Source: Paulinella micropora (taxonomy: Eukaryota; Cercozoa; Imbricatea; Euglyphida; Paulinellidae). Taken from it: 64,000 nucleotides of DNA. The DNA is taken from NCBI GenBank assembly GCA_019918135.1, contig WBZZ01006013.1:23501-87500 (forward strand), in the 5' to 3' direction. The notes under the pieces are model-generated. The model saw only the letters and a program-made list of their open reading frames with translations, searched no databases and was not told where the DNA came from. Positions within the stretch are counted from its first letter, which is position 1. Every line of letters begins with the position of its first letter. Positions 23,089-34,273 of the stretch are shown piece by piece. The position numbers and the translations under genes were made by a program.

Positions 23089-24472
23089 GACAAGACGAAG
23101 GAGGCAACGATGCCTCAGCCGTTGGCAAAGAAGAGCAAGATTGAAGAGCTACCGAAACTGAAGAGGTGCGCTCATATGGAAATCAACGGTACTTGCGCGT
23201 TTTACGACTGTCCTCTTGTCATGGGAGATGATTTAGATACAAACGCACCGTCGACAAGGGGGCGCCTAAGAAGGATAAGGCAGACTCGCCTGTGGAATGC
23301 GAACACACCGAAACCTGGTTTGAGTTTTGGCCCATAGGTTTGGCAAAAAACCTTGCCGGTGTCAGTCGCGAGCCGGTCTTCGATGATGTGGCCGAGAAGT
23401 ACGTGAAACAAGTTGTCGACAAGGATGTGTCAAAGCAGATGATGGTACGGCTCAGTCTACACAAATTACCCAACTTCATAAACGATTCATCACATATTTT
23501 GTGTGAACATACAGGAGCTTATGTTCAGGGGAAGATCAATGGGGTTACCGAAGTATGGAAGAAGCGCTGGACGGCCACTTCGGAGGGATTGTAATGATAC
23601 GACGAGGAGGCTAGGGTACCCTCTAACCCTGACGACGACGACCTCACGTTGACATTGCCTATTAGGTCGACAACAGGTTTTGTGAGCACCACAACTGCTA
23701 CAGGTGCGACTGCGGACACAACGACAGTCGACGAAGGAAGTAATAGCTCTGAAAGTAAGGGGGATAGTGCGGGCGGGGGGGAGCAGATGAGAAATGAAGG
23801 GAAGGAGGAGGAGAAGGTGACAGCGTACGGAGTTATAGCACCGCATATGGACTTTGAGTCTTTCAGTGATTTGTGACCAGTAGAGATATCGTGGGAGTCA
23901 CTCGAGAGAGAGAAAAAATAGATGAAAATGATTTTAGAACTAAGCTCAACATGTGGGTTTTCGCGAAGAAACTTTATAGGAGGTTGGATGACCCGCACGG
24001 GTTTCCAGTGCCACCAAAACACTGGCCTCCGACGTGGAGAGCAGATGCACCGCTTAGTTATATTGTCCTAGAGAGGACCCTGGTACCCATCTAAGATGGT
24101 TAGGGACAGTGTGTCTTCGTTAGCGTGGCTGCCACACTTTGTAGAATCACAGTCGACAGTGAGAGAGGGGAACGTGGAAGTGAGAAGGCCGATAGGGGAC
24201 GTTAGAATTAGGCCAGATACACGTCTAGGAGTTAACAATGAATTAAAAGGACTGACTGGCAATCAGTTACTGACTACAACCACATCATCACACCCCACAT
24301 TGCCCGATGGCCCATGGTACTGGTATATGGATGTTCATTTCTGCTACAATCATGCAACTATCATGGAGATGGAATATTGGAGTCTTAGGTTGGGATTCAA
24401 TATCTACCCGGCGAACTGGCAGGCGATGGTGGGCTTTTGTCAACGATGTGTACGATATCAACCGCCAGGTAT
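23089..24472 (+). pseudogene. Copia central region, cut by the duplication junction (unit 1)
   Basis: Frames at 23110-23337, 23292-23594, 23649-23876, 23873-24094 and 24096 onward cover the stretch between gag and protease with several frameshifts and stops. The last corresponds to the MYND ORF at 38900-39787 but is cut at 24472, before the MYND finger, where PLV-1 sequence resumes. No enzymatic motif is visible. Confidence 0.6.
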
Positions 24473-24850
24473 GTTTTCAAGTGTCAGAAAGTCCTTCATA
24501 GAAGTTTCAGCCTTCCAAACAATTTTGGTAAAATTACCAACTTCATTTACATCGCACAGATAAACACCGCTACGGGTTTGAAGTTGAATTTGTCTAATAG
24601 GAGCCAGACAATCCATATAGCATTTGTTATAGTTCGCCGCAGTTGCTGGTGGGGCATAAGTAAAACTCAAGACAGAGCGGGCTAAGTTAAATGGTCTGCT
24701 GATAAGGTCAAAGTTGCTTTCTTGTCCTCCTGCGGTAGTAATAGTAATAGCTCCAGCACCTTCTCGCGGAGTTAGTTTATTCAAACGATAAGAAGCACTG
24801 ATGTAGTCAGTTCTAGAAAAGTCTAGTTCGCCTCCGTGTTGAGTTGGCAT
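24473..24850 (-). pseudogene. mcp: Major capsid gene fragment (N-terminal 126 codons)
   Basis: Identical to the start of the complete gene (ATG 24850) up to the junction. The frame then reads a few codons of antisense copia sequence and stops at 24458. Confidence 0.85.
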
Positions 24851-24939
24851 TTTGTTTTCAGTTTTTTGGCAGTCGTGTAAGTTGTTTAATACACAAATAT
24901 ATTCATAGAAAAAAAATAATAAAATCAAAAATTAATTCA

Positions 24940-25749
24940 TCAAAATTTTAACAAATTGAAGAATGATGTAAATAAATTAAAATAATTAGTTTCTCTGTAA
25001 ATCAACAATGTCATAACGATACCCAAACCATTAAGATTTATAGCCTGATCGTTTTCGTCTGTAAGATAAAACCTAAATACATTATTTGAACTGGTTGATA
25101 ATTTCTTACCATACTCTGACCCACTTCCGTCGTATATAACGGCTCCAAATGGAATTTCGTTGGCAGTGTATATTTCTTGTAGCACGTGATTATCTCCTTC
25201 ACCCACTAAGTCAGATTGAAGGTATAAAGTTTTTTCACCAGTTAGAATAATTACATTTGGCGATTTAATTAAATCATTAGCAAAGAAATATGTTGAATTT
25301 CTATCAAAACCCATTACCTCGTGAATGCGTGTGTCGCTATCAAATATAAATCGCGGTTGAATACCTCCGTTATTTGAAACACTGAATGTTAATTTGCCAT
25401 CTTCTGGTTCTATGTTGGTATTATTACTGGATACAACATAAGTATAATTATTTGGGCTGTCTGCGGTTAGCACCTCCGACAACTTATTTTTTAGATTGTT
25501 CATTGTGTAGTTTCCCTCAGGTATCGTAATTAAAGCCTCATACCCGTCTTCGCTAAGAGTAAAGGTATTATATGGTGAAGCCACAGAGTAATACGACTTT
25601 GGAATGTAAATGTGTAATATTTTACAATGTGTGGGATTGTCTAGTGATTTTAAGTTTAATTCGTGTGTAAAGTCGCTGTCTGAGCCTGTTATTCGGTTTT
25701 TGCTATTTATGTAATAGATACCACTTGACCTGCCCCCTTTGTAATCCAT
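24940..25749 (-). CDS. Minor capsid (penton-like) protein, copy 2
   Basis: Protein identical to the 10134-10943 product (269 aa). Intact frame in a truncated element; its upstream hairpin cluster (25766-25891) is also kept. Confidence 0.8.
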   Translation of the reverse strand: MDYKGGRSSGIYYINSKNRITGSDSDFTHELNLKSLDNPTHCKILHIYIPKSYYSVASPYNTFTLSEDGYEALITIPEGNYTMNNLKNKLSEVLTADSPNNYTYVVSSNNTNIEPEDGKLTFSVSNNGGIQPRFIFDSDTRIHEVMGFDRNSTYFFANDLIKSPNVIILTGEKTLYLQSDLVGEGDNHVLQEIYTANEIPFGAVIYDGSGSEYGKKLSTSSNNVFRFYLTDENDQAINLNGLGIVMTLLIYRETNYFNLFTSFFNLLKF

Positions 25750-25765
25750 TGTTATATTATAGATA

Positions 25766-25891
25766 GTTTAGAATTGCGCCTCTATCTTGCTAATCGCAAG
25801 ATTCTCGCTATATTCTAAACCATCGTTTTTTATTTAGGAAAAAATTAATCGGTTTTCGATGGTTATCAAATATCTCAAACAAGTTTGAGAT
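25766..25891. repeat. Hairpin cluster, copy 2
   Basis: Same nested hairpins and 20-bp palindrome (25872-25891) as at 10960-11085. Confidence 0.65.
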
Positions 25892-25938
25892 TACGAGAAT
25901 GAGTGAAACGAATGAGAGTGTGGATTTACGAATATCTT

Positions 25939-27606
25939 TTAGATAAAAGTGTCGAAACCATATCCATTCTGTGCTTTCAACTTTTCCGCTTCTTCTTCCT
26001 TTAGGTCTGTATATCCGCTAGCAAACTTAAAGCGATTACCTTTCGCTCGTTCCATTAAAAACCTCATTGAGTGCCATCCACAAGTTGAGGAAGTATCACT
26101 CTGCTCTTTTACTTGATCGACCTTCATAAGCAGGTATGTGCTTGGATGGCTTTTGTCAATTAGTTGTTTCATTTGTTGTTGAAAGTCTTCCGTTGGTTGG
26201 TAAAGCGCTAATGGGTCATACACTTCAACACTTCTGTCTTTATCCAGACTTACCCATATAGCAATCCAATGAGACCCCGCTTGTTTGTGATTATCTAAAT
26301 TCATAATAAATCCGTATCGCTTTCTTTTTTCTGGATTTAGTTTGTAGATTTCATCACTGGCTATCGCTCCGAGATACCATCCATATTTTTTCATTATGTC
26401 GTCTATTTCATTAGTCATTAAACCGCGACCCTCTCCTTGTAATGGGACTTGCTCTTGCTGTTGCTCTGGTGTCTCCTCTTGCTGTTGTTGCTGTGGCTCC
26501 GCAGAACTTGTGCTTGTGGGTGGTGCTACATCTGTCGGTTGTGTCTCCGCTGGTTGTGGATTTGTCATTTCAAATATAAGTTGTTTAGCATCTGGAGAAT
26601 TTTCAAAACGGGGTGGGTCTATTGGCGATAGAGTGCTATTTACAGGAGTTTTTTTTTCTTCATTTTTAGCAATCATTTTTGTTGTAAATTGTTCTAGTTT
26701 ATCCCATCCATCTTCTGCCGATGATATGTTTTCAGTGATTTTTTGTGTGTATAACCATCTCTTTAAACTAGTGGCGTAGTCGTTTGAACCTTTGTTTTTT
26801 ATTATAGGGATATTAATGCCTGCTTTTTTAAGGTGATTTATTATTGTATTATTTTTCATTTTTTTGACACGTTTTTTTCTCGTTTTCTCGGAGAACATTT
26901 CATCAATAATTCTTCGTCTCTTTTCTTCTTCCAAATCTTTTTCTTGTTTATTTACTTTGTCAGTTATATCAGTTATTTTTGGGGAAGATGTAGTTGCGGT
27001 TTTCTGTGGTTTATTTGTAGTTGAAGGGGGATTCGGGTTCGCTATAATAGGCTGTGCAACTGGAGCAGTCAATAATCCCTGTCTATGTCGTTGTTCTGCC
27101 TGTAGTTCCTGAATAAGTCGTTGTTCCTTTTTCTGTTCCCTAGATTTTTCTTCCTGTCTTTCCTTAATCTCCGCAAGTTGTTTTTTATGTTCCCTATCCA
27201 TTGTTTCTTTTAGTTCCTTAGCATCGGCTTGGATTTTTCTTTCTAGCCTCTTCTTCTCCTCTTCTAAATCCTCCCTTTTCTTCTTTTCCTTTTCTTCCTC
27301 GTCATGTATTAACTCATATTTCTTTTGTAAGTTGCTTTGTATCTGGTTTCGGTTCTCGTGTTCAAGACGATTGAAATCAGATTTGATTATTTTTTCTCTT
27401 GGTTTGCGACTAGCCCTTTGCGACTTTGGTTTGCTAATATATTTCATCAAAAGTTTAACGATTTGTAATGTGCTTAAATCATTTGTTTTCTTACCAAAAT
27501 TAAGATAATATTTTTTACCCTTCTGGATAATATATGGCCTCCCGCTCTTATTTCTATAAACTCGTGGTGGACGGACTTTCGCCTTCTTAGTCTTAGTTGA
27601 CCCCAT
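25939..27606 (-). CDS. Adenain-like protease, copy 2
   Basis: 555 aa, identical in sequence to the 11133-12800 product, with the catalytic His, Asp and Cys intact. Confidence 0.85.
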   Translation of the reverse strand: MGSTKTKKAKVRPPRVYRNKSGRPYIIQKGKKYYLNFGKKTNDLSTLQIVKLLMKYISKPKSQRASRKPREKIIKSDFNRLEHENRNQIQSNLQKKYELIHDEEEKEKKKREDLEEEKKRLERKIQADAKELKETMDREHKKQLAEIKERQEEKSREQKKEQRLIQELQAEQRHRQGLLTAPVAQPIIANPNPPSTTNKPQKTATTSSPKITDITDKVNKQEKDLEEEKRRRIIDEMFSEKTRKKRVKKMKNNTIINHLKKAGINIPIIKNKGSNDYATSLKRWLYTQKITENISSAEDGWDKLEQFTTKMIAKNEEKKTPVNSTLSPIDPPRFENSPDAKQLIFEMTNPQPAETQPTDVAPPTSTSSAEPQQQQQEETPEQQQEQVPLQGEGRGLMTNEIDDIMKKYGWYLGAIASDEIYKLNPEKRKRYGFIMNLDNHKQAGSHWIAIWVSLDKDRSVEVYDPLALYQPTEDFQQQMKQLIDKSHPSTYLLMKVDQVKEQSDTSSTCGWHSMRFLMERAKGNRFKFASGYTDLKEEEAEKLKAQNGYGFDTFI

Positions 27607-27650
27607 TATATTATCAAAAAAATATTTCTAATATTTGAAACAAAATATAT

Positions 27651-27959
27651 TCATCTGAACTTTACAGCCCCTCCTCGTTGCTTACCATACCCAAGTTTTG
27701 CAGCAGTAGCACTAACACTACCCGCGTAAGGCACCCCAACACTACTCAATGCCCCAGCAGTCCTAGAGATTACCTTATTATCGCGAAGGAATTTATTAAC
27801 AGCCAAGGCAGTTTTTCCGACCTTAGCCCAGTTAATCTTTCCTCCCTTTTGACCACTCTTCTTCTTAGTTTTCTTTTTTCCTCCCTTCTGTGGCATTGAT
27901 GGATTGTATCCGATGTTATATCCTGATGGTTGTGAAATTATCACTGGTGATACTGGCAT
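27651..27959 (-). CDS. Small basic Gly-rich protein, copy 2
   Basis: Identical to the 12845-13153 product, including the three Gly-Gly sites. Confidence 0.6.
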   Translation of the reverse strand: MPVSPVIISQPSGYNIGYNPSMPQKGGKKKTKKKSGQKGGKINWAKVGKTALAVNKFLRDNKVISRTAGALSSVGVPYAGSVSATAAKLGYGKQRGGAVKFR

Positions 27960-27996
27960 ATATAATACAGAAAAATAATTATAAAATTATAATTTT

Positions 27997-28839
27997 TTAT
28001 TTCAAACGAAAATTAAAGTTTTTTCTTAACTCATCATCAACACTTGAAACATAAAGAAAATTAAATCTCTCCTTTGTAGCCTCGTGATACTTTTGAAGAA
28101 AATAATCAAAATCAAAAGATAAGTCTAAGTGTTTATACACGAGTTCCATTTTATCCTGAGACTGGCTTGGAAAGATTAACAAATAATCTAACTGCTTAAT
28201 GGCTTCTGGCCGTAGGTCGTTTAAATACTGACTAGACATAATCACCTTTGATTTATAGTGCCTATTCTTTTTTAACAAATCACTTACGGACTTGTCTCTT
28301 AATCCGCTCCCTAAATCATCCAAAACAAAAACAACCTCTGGAGAAATATACTTACTTGGTCGTTCTTTTGCTTCGGTAGTTTTCTTTTTTTCTTCTTTGC
28401 CAAAATAAAGAAATTGTGGTTTCTCCATCGGTTCTTTATCTTTGATTTCGCCTTCCTGCTCTTCGTTATCTCTGTTCAGTTTGTCAAGTTCATAATCAGT
28501 GACATTTACACCATCCGATTTAAGAAAGGTATATATTGCCATTGGGTTTCCCCTGTTCTTAAAGTGCTTTACCATTGCTTTATAAATGTAGTCCTTGTGT
28601 ATTGTTGAAGCAATAATGACAATACGGGTCTTTCTGTCTGTTGTCCGTTTCAGTATTTCAAAGAGTGCTGTCGTCTTCCCGCTCTTCTTTCTAGCAAGTA
28701 GAAATATATTAGCATACGGCTCATTGAATAATTTATAACCTTTTGATTTTTTATTTCCATCGCCCTCTTGTTTTACTGGCTTCACCTTAATGCTATTAAT
28801 CTTTTCCATCCTATATTCTAAGCGAGAAATTCTAGGCAT
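27997..28839 (-). CDS. Packaging ATPase, copy 2
   Basis: Identical to the 13191-14033 product; Walker A and B intact. Confidence 0.85.
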   Translation of the reverse strand: MPRISRLEYRMEKINSIKVKPVKQEGDGNKKSKGYKLFNEPYANIFLLARKKSGKTTALFEILKRTTDRKTRIVIIASTIHKDYIYKAMVKHFKNRGNPMAIYTFLKSDGVNVTDYELDKLNRDNEEQEGEIKDKEPMEKPQFLYFGKEEKKKTTEAKERPSKYISPEVVFVLDDLGSGLRDKSVSDLLKKNRHYKSKVIMSSQYLNDLRPEAIKQLDYLLIFPSQSQDKMELVYKHLDLSFDFDYFLQKYHEATKERFNFLYVSSVDDELRKNFNFRLK

Positions 28840-29180
28840 ACAACAATTCTTCCCGCTAAATTTCCTGTATCAATATTTTCGCTGTCAGTTTCAAGGACTT
28901 TAAATGTATATTGTCCGTCTGTCCATCCGACAACACCCAAATTATAACCGAGATTTGAAATGTTTGCTGTGGTGCTGTCCGCAAATGTTCCAATAATTCC
29001 AATTCTATCCATGTAAAGAATTCTGGTTTTTGTCTCTGTCTGGTCGTTCATATAGTGGATAAATTTTATATTCATTTTGGTTGGTGTGAATGACATTTGG
29101 ATATTTTTATTAAATGTTTTGCTTCCTCCAGCAAAATCATTGCTTAGAAAAATAATCTTTTGGTATTTATAGTCAGTCAT
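28818..29180 (-). CDS. Hypothetical beta-rich protein, copy 2
   Basis: Identical to the 14012-14374 product; the same 22-bp overlap with the ATPase start. Confidence 0.55.
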   Translation of the reverse strand: MTDYKYQKIIFLSNDFAGGSKTFNKNIQMSFTPTKMNIKFIHYMNDQTETKTRILYMDRIGIIGTFADSTTANISNLGYNLGVVGWTDGQYTFKVLETDSENIDTGNLAGRIVVCLEFLA

Positions 29181-29271
29181 GATTATATTACTGATGATAA
29201 ACTTTTTAATAATCAAAATATTTTCGCGGACGGCATGCGACTTTTACTCACGGATAAGCGAAAAAAAGAAT

Positions 29272-29427
29272 ATGAGTTGTGTTTATTGTATTCAAAAAGG
29301 TATAGATACTAAATTTAAATGTGTGTATAAGCCAATGTCAGATTGGTGTATTAGTTTTGATGAAGCCATTCCTTTAATGTGCTCAAATGATGATATGTGG
29401 TATATGACACATATATATGAATGTTAA
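29272..29427 (+). CDS. Tiny Cys-rich protein, copy 2
   Basis: Identical to the 14466-14621 product. Confidence 0.33.
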   Translation: MSCVYCIQKGIDTKFKCVYKPMSDWCISFDEAIPLMCSNDDMWYMTHIYEC

Positions 29428-29775
29428 TTTCTTTGAAGAAGGTGATGGAAGGCATATCCCAATCAAAAGTGTTAGGATTCCGACATAAGTATTAGCAACC
29501 TCGCACGGCAAGTTCTTTTCAGATAGCCTTACGATACAAAGGGTTTTAATGGAGATAATGATACCCATTTGAAATAAGTATTTAATAAGTCGGCTGTCGG
29601 TTGGTCTGTTTTTTATACAACAACAATTCCAGTTATCTTCCAATTCGTGCTCTACTTTTTTTTCCTCAGTCTTTAGTTCTACTTCAAGAACACGAGACTT
29701 TAATTCGGGAGTTAGTTCGCCATCCATATCCATAATAGGTGGTGGTCTGTGAAGTCTGGTTGTATTATTAGCCAT
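29383..29775 (-). CDS. Two-TM membrane protein, copy 2
   Basis: Identical to the 14577-14969 product. Confidence 0.6.
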   Translation of the reverse strand: MANNTTRLHRPPPIMDMDGELTPELKSRVLEVELKTEEKKVEHELEDNWNCCCIKNRPTDSRLIKYLFQMGIIISIKTLCIVRLSEKNLPCEVANTYVGILTLLIGICLPSPSSKKLTFIYMCHIPHIII

Positions 29776-31969
29776 TGGTTGGATATACAACGGCTCGTAT
29801 TTCTGCTAGTTGGTTGGTTAAATCTTGTAATATATTAAGTAAAGTTTTATTTTCTTTTTCTAAATTAACTACCTTTTCTGCCATGTGTTGAAATCCGCTG
29901 ACCAATATCGGTATAAAACTTGTATATGTTATGCCTTCAAGGTAGCCTTCACCATCCTCTGCTTTCATTCCACTTTCAGATACAAATTCTGGAAATATTT
30001 TTTTAACTTCATCAGCAATAAATCCGTGGTTCTTTTTTTCTTTCTTCTCGTCTGATTTCAAATAATATGAACAGCAGTTTATTTTCATTAGTTTCTCACA
30101 ACAATCCCCGCAGTCTAATGTTTTAATATCTGATTTTAGCCTCCTGTCCGATGGGTTTGTCCAAGCACCATTGAGAGGAATATAATTATAACTGCCTGAC
30201 GGCTCACCTGTTGAGTTTGAAGTAGTCCAAGAGTGAACCAAACCAGTTGAACCACAAACTACTCCATAATTCGTATATCCACCCGATTTCAAAAATATTT
30301 GTGGGTCGTTAGTATGAGCAGGTCTTTTTCTTAATGTTAAAAATCCGCTGGATGCTGTTGTGATGCTTAAATCTCCCGACGTATTAATGTTCATAGCCTC
30401 AGTGTAAGATATATTGTTTCCCACCGCTGTTCCTGAATTATAATAAAAAGCGAGTTTTCCACCTTTTTGAATTAGAAAGTTTGAACCGCTGTGGCTTGAT
30501 TTCCAGTTCGTGCCATCAAAATAAGCATCAAAACTTAAATTGACATTGTCGTGTGCCCAATTCAATAATTGAAATGTTGGATAAGCATCTGCCGTTGTTA
30601 TTGCTTGTAAGTGTGCTCCTCCGATATTTGAAGCCGTCCCGTATAATTCTAAACCTGCCGTTGCTCCATTTGATGATTTTGTTGAGTTGCCTATGATTAT
30701 CGGTTTGCCTAGTGCTGTTGTTATTTTGTCGCTCGTCGCCAAGGTTGTCGTTGATATACCCGCATTTGCTGTTATTAATCCGCTCGCTGTTATTGCCTTC
30801 GTTGTTAATAAGCCTGATGTGCTATCAATTGTCATTGCGGTGTTAAATGTTATATTACTTCCTACCGCTACTCCTGACGCATATTGAAAAAGGAGATTAG
30901 TGCCTTTGGCTATCATAAAATTTGAGGTAGCAGAACTTGACTTATCATTAACTGCTCCGTCCCAATAGCAATCAAATTTTAATGACACATCATTATGACT
31001 ATTATTAATTAATTGAAAACAAGGATAATTAGGATCGGCCGTTATAAATGCTTGTATATGCGGCCCTGCTACACCAGATGTCCCGTATAATTCTAATCCC
31101 CCCGTGTATGCCGCCAATCCTCTTGTTGTTCTTCCCAATATTAATGGTTTATCTTGTGCTATCGTTATTTTATCGCTAGCCGTTAAAGTTGTTGTAGTCA
31201 TACCAGCAGTTGCCGTTAATGTAGTTCCCGTTATTGTTCCGCCATTTGTTATATTGTTTGAGTTCATATCCAAAGCACCATAAAACCGCATACCGCCAGC
31301 ATTGTTAAAACGGACAATGTCAGACAAAGCACTTTTATTATCCAAAAGTTTTGAAATATAAAGTCCCGCCCCTTTTACATCAGATGCTACATTCGTAAAT
31401 ACATAACCTCGTTGGTTCGCGGTTCCGCTTGTAGCAGTATTTAGAGTAAATAAGAAATACTGATAATCTCCTGATGTCTGTGAAAAGAATATGTCTCCTC
31501 CATTTTGGTTTAATATCCTCGCACCATTATATGTTATATTTCCACCATTAGTGATGGTTTGATTATTAAAATCGGCATTGTTAGTTAAAGTTAGATATTT
31601 CATCGTAGTGCTCGCCCCATTAAATGTTTTACTTCCTGTTATGGTTTGGTCTCCTGTTAGTTTTACATTTTGCCCGTCCAATGTGTCCGCATACCCTTTT
31701 GTCGCTCCGTCTGTCGCTAATGTCGGAGTTCCAAGGTTGGCTATTTTGCTACTATTACAATCTAGCCCCGAAGCATTTACCCAACCGACGATTGCCCCAT
31801 CAATAATGAAACTTATTTTTTTCGCATTTATTTCAAAGTTATAATTTACGCCCGTGCCCATATCAAGGCATCCGATAGTTCCTATATTGGCTGTGGAGTT
31901 AAAAACCACGAATGTTCCTTTTGTTGTCGCATTCGTTGAATTTCCTATTGCTAAATGTCTTAATTCCTG
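29768..31969 (-). CDS. Tail-fibre C-terminal part with S74 domain, copy 2
   Basis: Same frame structure as copy 1, without an ATG at its start; the SDRRLKSDI self-cleavage region is intact. Confidence 0.72.
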   Translation of the reverse strand, partial: QELRHLAIGNSTNATTKGTFVVFNSTANIGTIGCLDMGTGVNYNFEINAKKISFIIDGAIVGWVNASGLDCNSSKIANLGTPTLATDGATKGYADTLDGQNVKLTGDQTITGSKTFNGASTTMKYLTLTNNADFNNQTITNGGNITYNGARILNQNGGDIFFSQTSGDYQYFLFTLNTATSGTANQRGYVFTNVASDVKGAGLYISKLLDNKSALSDIVRFNNAGGMRFYGALDMNSNNITNGGTITGTTLTATAGMTTTTLTASDKITIAQDKPLILGRTTRGLAAYTGGLELYGTSGVAGPHIQAFITADPNYPCFQLINNSHNDVSLKFDCYWDGAVNDKSSSATSNFMIAKGTNLLFQYASGVAVGSNITFNTAMTIDSTSGLLTTKAITASGLITANAGISTTTLATSDKITTALGKPIIIGNSTKSSNGATAGLELYGTASNIGGAHLQAITTADAYPTFQLLNWAHDNVNLSFDAYFDGTNWKSSHSGSNFLIQKGGKLAFYYNSGTAVGNNISYTEAMNINTSGDLSITTASSGFLTLRKRPAHTNDPQIFLKSGGYTNYGVVCGSTGLVHSWTTSNSTGEPSGSYNYIPLNGAWTNPSDRRLKSDIKTLDCGDCCEKLMKINCCSYYLKSDEKKEKKNHGFIADEVKKIFPEFVSESGMKAEDGEGYLEGITYTSFIPILVSGFQHMAEKVVNLEKENKTLLNILQDLTNQLAEIRAVVYPTNG

Positions 31970-33692
31970 CTATGGTTTGGTTTCCTGTTAGTTTAACTGC
32001 CGAAGTATCAAGGACAGAAACATCCACACCATCAACAAGATTTACATTTGTTATGCTTTGGTTTCCCATATTTAGCCCTCCCGTCATACTAGCAGTGCCG
32101 TCTAATCTAAGAAAGGGTGATACCACATTTCGCCATTGTCCAGTGCTATAAATGAGTAGTTGATTATCTGATGCTGTTGTTATAATCACATCGCTATGTG
32201 TATCAATACTCCCACTTGCCGACACTTTAGCCGTGTTCGTATCGTGCTCTGATAGCCAAGTTGTGATAGACCTACCATTTAGTTGACCTGCGTTTGTTAT
32301 GCTTTGACTTTTCATATCAAGACCAGCACTCGCATTTATTATACTGCTAAATGTCTTAATACCCGCTATGGTTTGGTCTCCTGTTAGTTTAACGACTGAA
32401 GTATCAAGAACAGAAACATCAACACCATCAACATTACCAACATTTGTAATAGCAAACCCACCCATATTTAAACTACCCGTCATAGCCGTTGTGCCGTCTT
32501 TTGCTAGTTTCGTATCGGTATATGCTTTCGTTGAAGCATCACCATCGTAGAATGGTGCTGGAAGTCCGCTGATTGCTGTTGTGCTGTTAAAATTTAAAAC
32601 ATTGCTCGTCAATGTTATTCCACCCCCTGTTGTTGGAGCAAGAAGTATGGAAGAACCAACAATGCTTAGTGGATAGCCCGTTGCTCCACCTACCTCCGAC
32701 GAATAAATAGAACCCATATTATTGTTGTAATAGAAGAATAACTTACCAGTGTTTAATGGATTTGAATCTTTTACACCCAAATAAGTAGTAAATATTTTGT
32801 TTCCTGTTATGGTTTGGTCTCCTGTTAGTTTAACCACAGAAGTATCAAGGGCAGAAACATCAATACCATCAACATTGCCTACATTTGTAATCGCAAACCC
32901 TCCCATATTTAATCCCGCTGTAATACTGGCGGTGCCGTCTAGTCGTAGAAAAGGTGAAGCAACATTTCTCCATTGGCCTGTGCTATAAATGAGTAGTTGG
33001 TTATCGGCGGGTGTGCCCGTAATTAACACATCGCTGTGTGTATTAATTGAACCATCTGCGGACACTTTATCATTATTGTCTTCGTGCTTAGATATCCAAG
33101 TATCAACATCTTTCGTATTTAATAAATTAACTCCTGTTATATTCAAATTACCGCCCATACTAATATTGCCGAATTCATCAACATTTATCGGAAAAGTTTT
33201 ATTTACCCAGTTTATTGAGTTATATGTTAGATAACTATTCATAGCCACTGGTGCTGTAATGACTACATCAGAGAGTGTATCAATTGAACCAAGGTTTGTA
33301 TTCTTCCATTTGCCTTCTACATCGTTGTAAGTTAAGTATTGCCCGCTCGCTTGTGCGAATATGTTAGTGTCTATCAAATTGTATAAACTTGTTTGGTGCG
33401 GATTACTTGTATTGGAGCGGTGTTGAGTTGAGGCTTTGACTTCGTCGTTGTCCCTTACTCGTTGTTCTGTATAGTATAAATTTTTCCCTTCTTTGATATC
33501 TGTAGTTGATTTTAAAGCGAGACGTGTATCAAAGCGGTTATCAGTGAAATAAAGATTTACGGGGTCAGCATCTTCTGGCACTCTGTCTGTATTCAGACCA
33601 ATAATATTAGTGTTGGTAAGGTCTAAGTTTTTTATGTCTAGACTATCAACAGCCAACTCATTAAGGCCAAGTAAGGATTTATATTGCGACAT
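31899..33692 (-). CDS. Tail-fibre N-terminal part, copy 2
   Basis: 597 codons. One residue differs from copy 1 (Gly for Ser in a TIAGIKTF repeat, where Gly is the repeat consensus), and one silent change lies near the 5' end. The frame ends at the same out-of-frame position as copy 1. Confidence 0.72.
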   Translation of the reverse strand: MSQYKSLLGLNELAVDSLDIKNLDLTNTNIIGLNTDRVPEDADPVNLYFTDNRFDTRLALKSTTDIKEGKNLYYTEQRVRDNDEVKASTQHRSNTSNPHQTSLYNLIDTNIFAQASGQYLTYNDVEGKWKNTNLGSIDTLSDVVITAPVAMNSYLTYNSINWVNKTFPINVDEFGNISMGGNLNITGVNLLNTKDVDTWISKHEDNNDKVSADGSINTHSDVLITGTPADNQLLIYSTGQWRNVASPFLRLDGTASITAGLNMGGFAITNVGNVDGIDVSALDTSVVKLTGDQTITGNKIFTTYLGVKDSNPLNTGKLFFYYNNNMGSIYSSEVGGATGYPLSIVGSSILLAPTTGGGITLTSNVLNFNSTTAISGLPAPFYDGDASTKAYTDTKLAKDGTTAMTGSLNMGGFAITNVGNVDGVDVSVLDTSVVKLTGDQTIAGIKTFSSIINASAGLDMKSQSITNAGQLNGRSITTWLSEHDTNTAKVSASGSIDTHSDVIITTASDNQLLIYSTGQWRNVVSPFLRLDGTASMTGGLNMGNQSITNVNLVDGVDVSVLDTSAVKLTGNQTIAGIKTFSNRKFNECDNKRNIRGF

Positions 33693-33744
33693 ATTATATT
33701 TATTAATTATTAAAAATACTAAAATATATTAATCTTAGTATAGA

Positions 33745-34269
33745 ATGCCGTCCCCCGAAGCAAGTCGTAAGAATTGGGGTAGTGCTGTGGAAGGAATAAA
33801 AGCGAAAGCGAAACAACGAAAGATGGAACATGCTAAAAATGTTTTGGCGCAATACCGAAATGCTGTAAAGCAAGAAGATGAAGATATGGAGGAACGAATA
33901 AAACAAATTGAAGAAAAGAACTTGGCTAAGGATATTATTACTGAACATGATAATGATAGCCCAGAGGAGAAGAGTGAGAGCGAAGATGAGGTTGATTTCA
34001 CTGATATCATTGCCGAAAAGATGGCTAAGATGAAAATCAAAAGAGCGAAAGCGGAAACTAAGAGAGAAAAGAAGAAGAGTAAGAAGTCTGTGGTTGAACC
34101 AGAGGAGAGCGAAAGCAGTGAGAGTGAAAGTGAAGAAGAAGAGCCAAAACCAAAGAAGGGGAAAGGTAAAAAATCAAATAGTAAAGTTTTGGTCAATGTA
34201 TATAATACAGAGAAACCAACACGGAGCGAAACTTCAAGCGACTTAAGTAAGTGCTTCCTCAAATTCTAA
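33745..34269 (+). CDS. Highly charged coiled-coil protein, copy 2
   Basis: Identical to the 18939-19463 product. Confidence 0.55.
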   Translation: MPSPEASRKNWGSAVEGIKAKAKQRKMEHAKNVLAQYRNAVKQEDEDMEERIKQIEEKNLAKDIITEHDNDSPEEKSESEDEVDFTDIIAEKMAKMKIKRAKAETKREKKKSKKSVVEPEESESSESESEEEEPKPKKGKGKKSNSKVLVNVYNTEKPTRSETSSDLSKCFLKF

Positions 34270-34273
34270 AGAT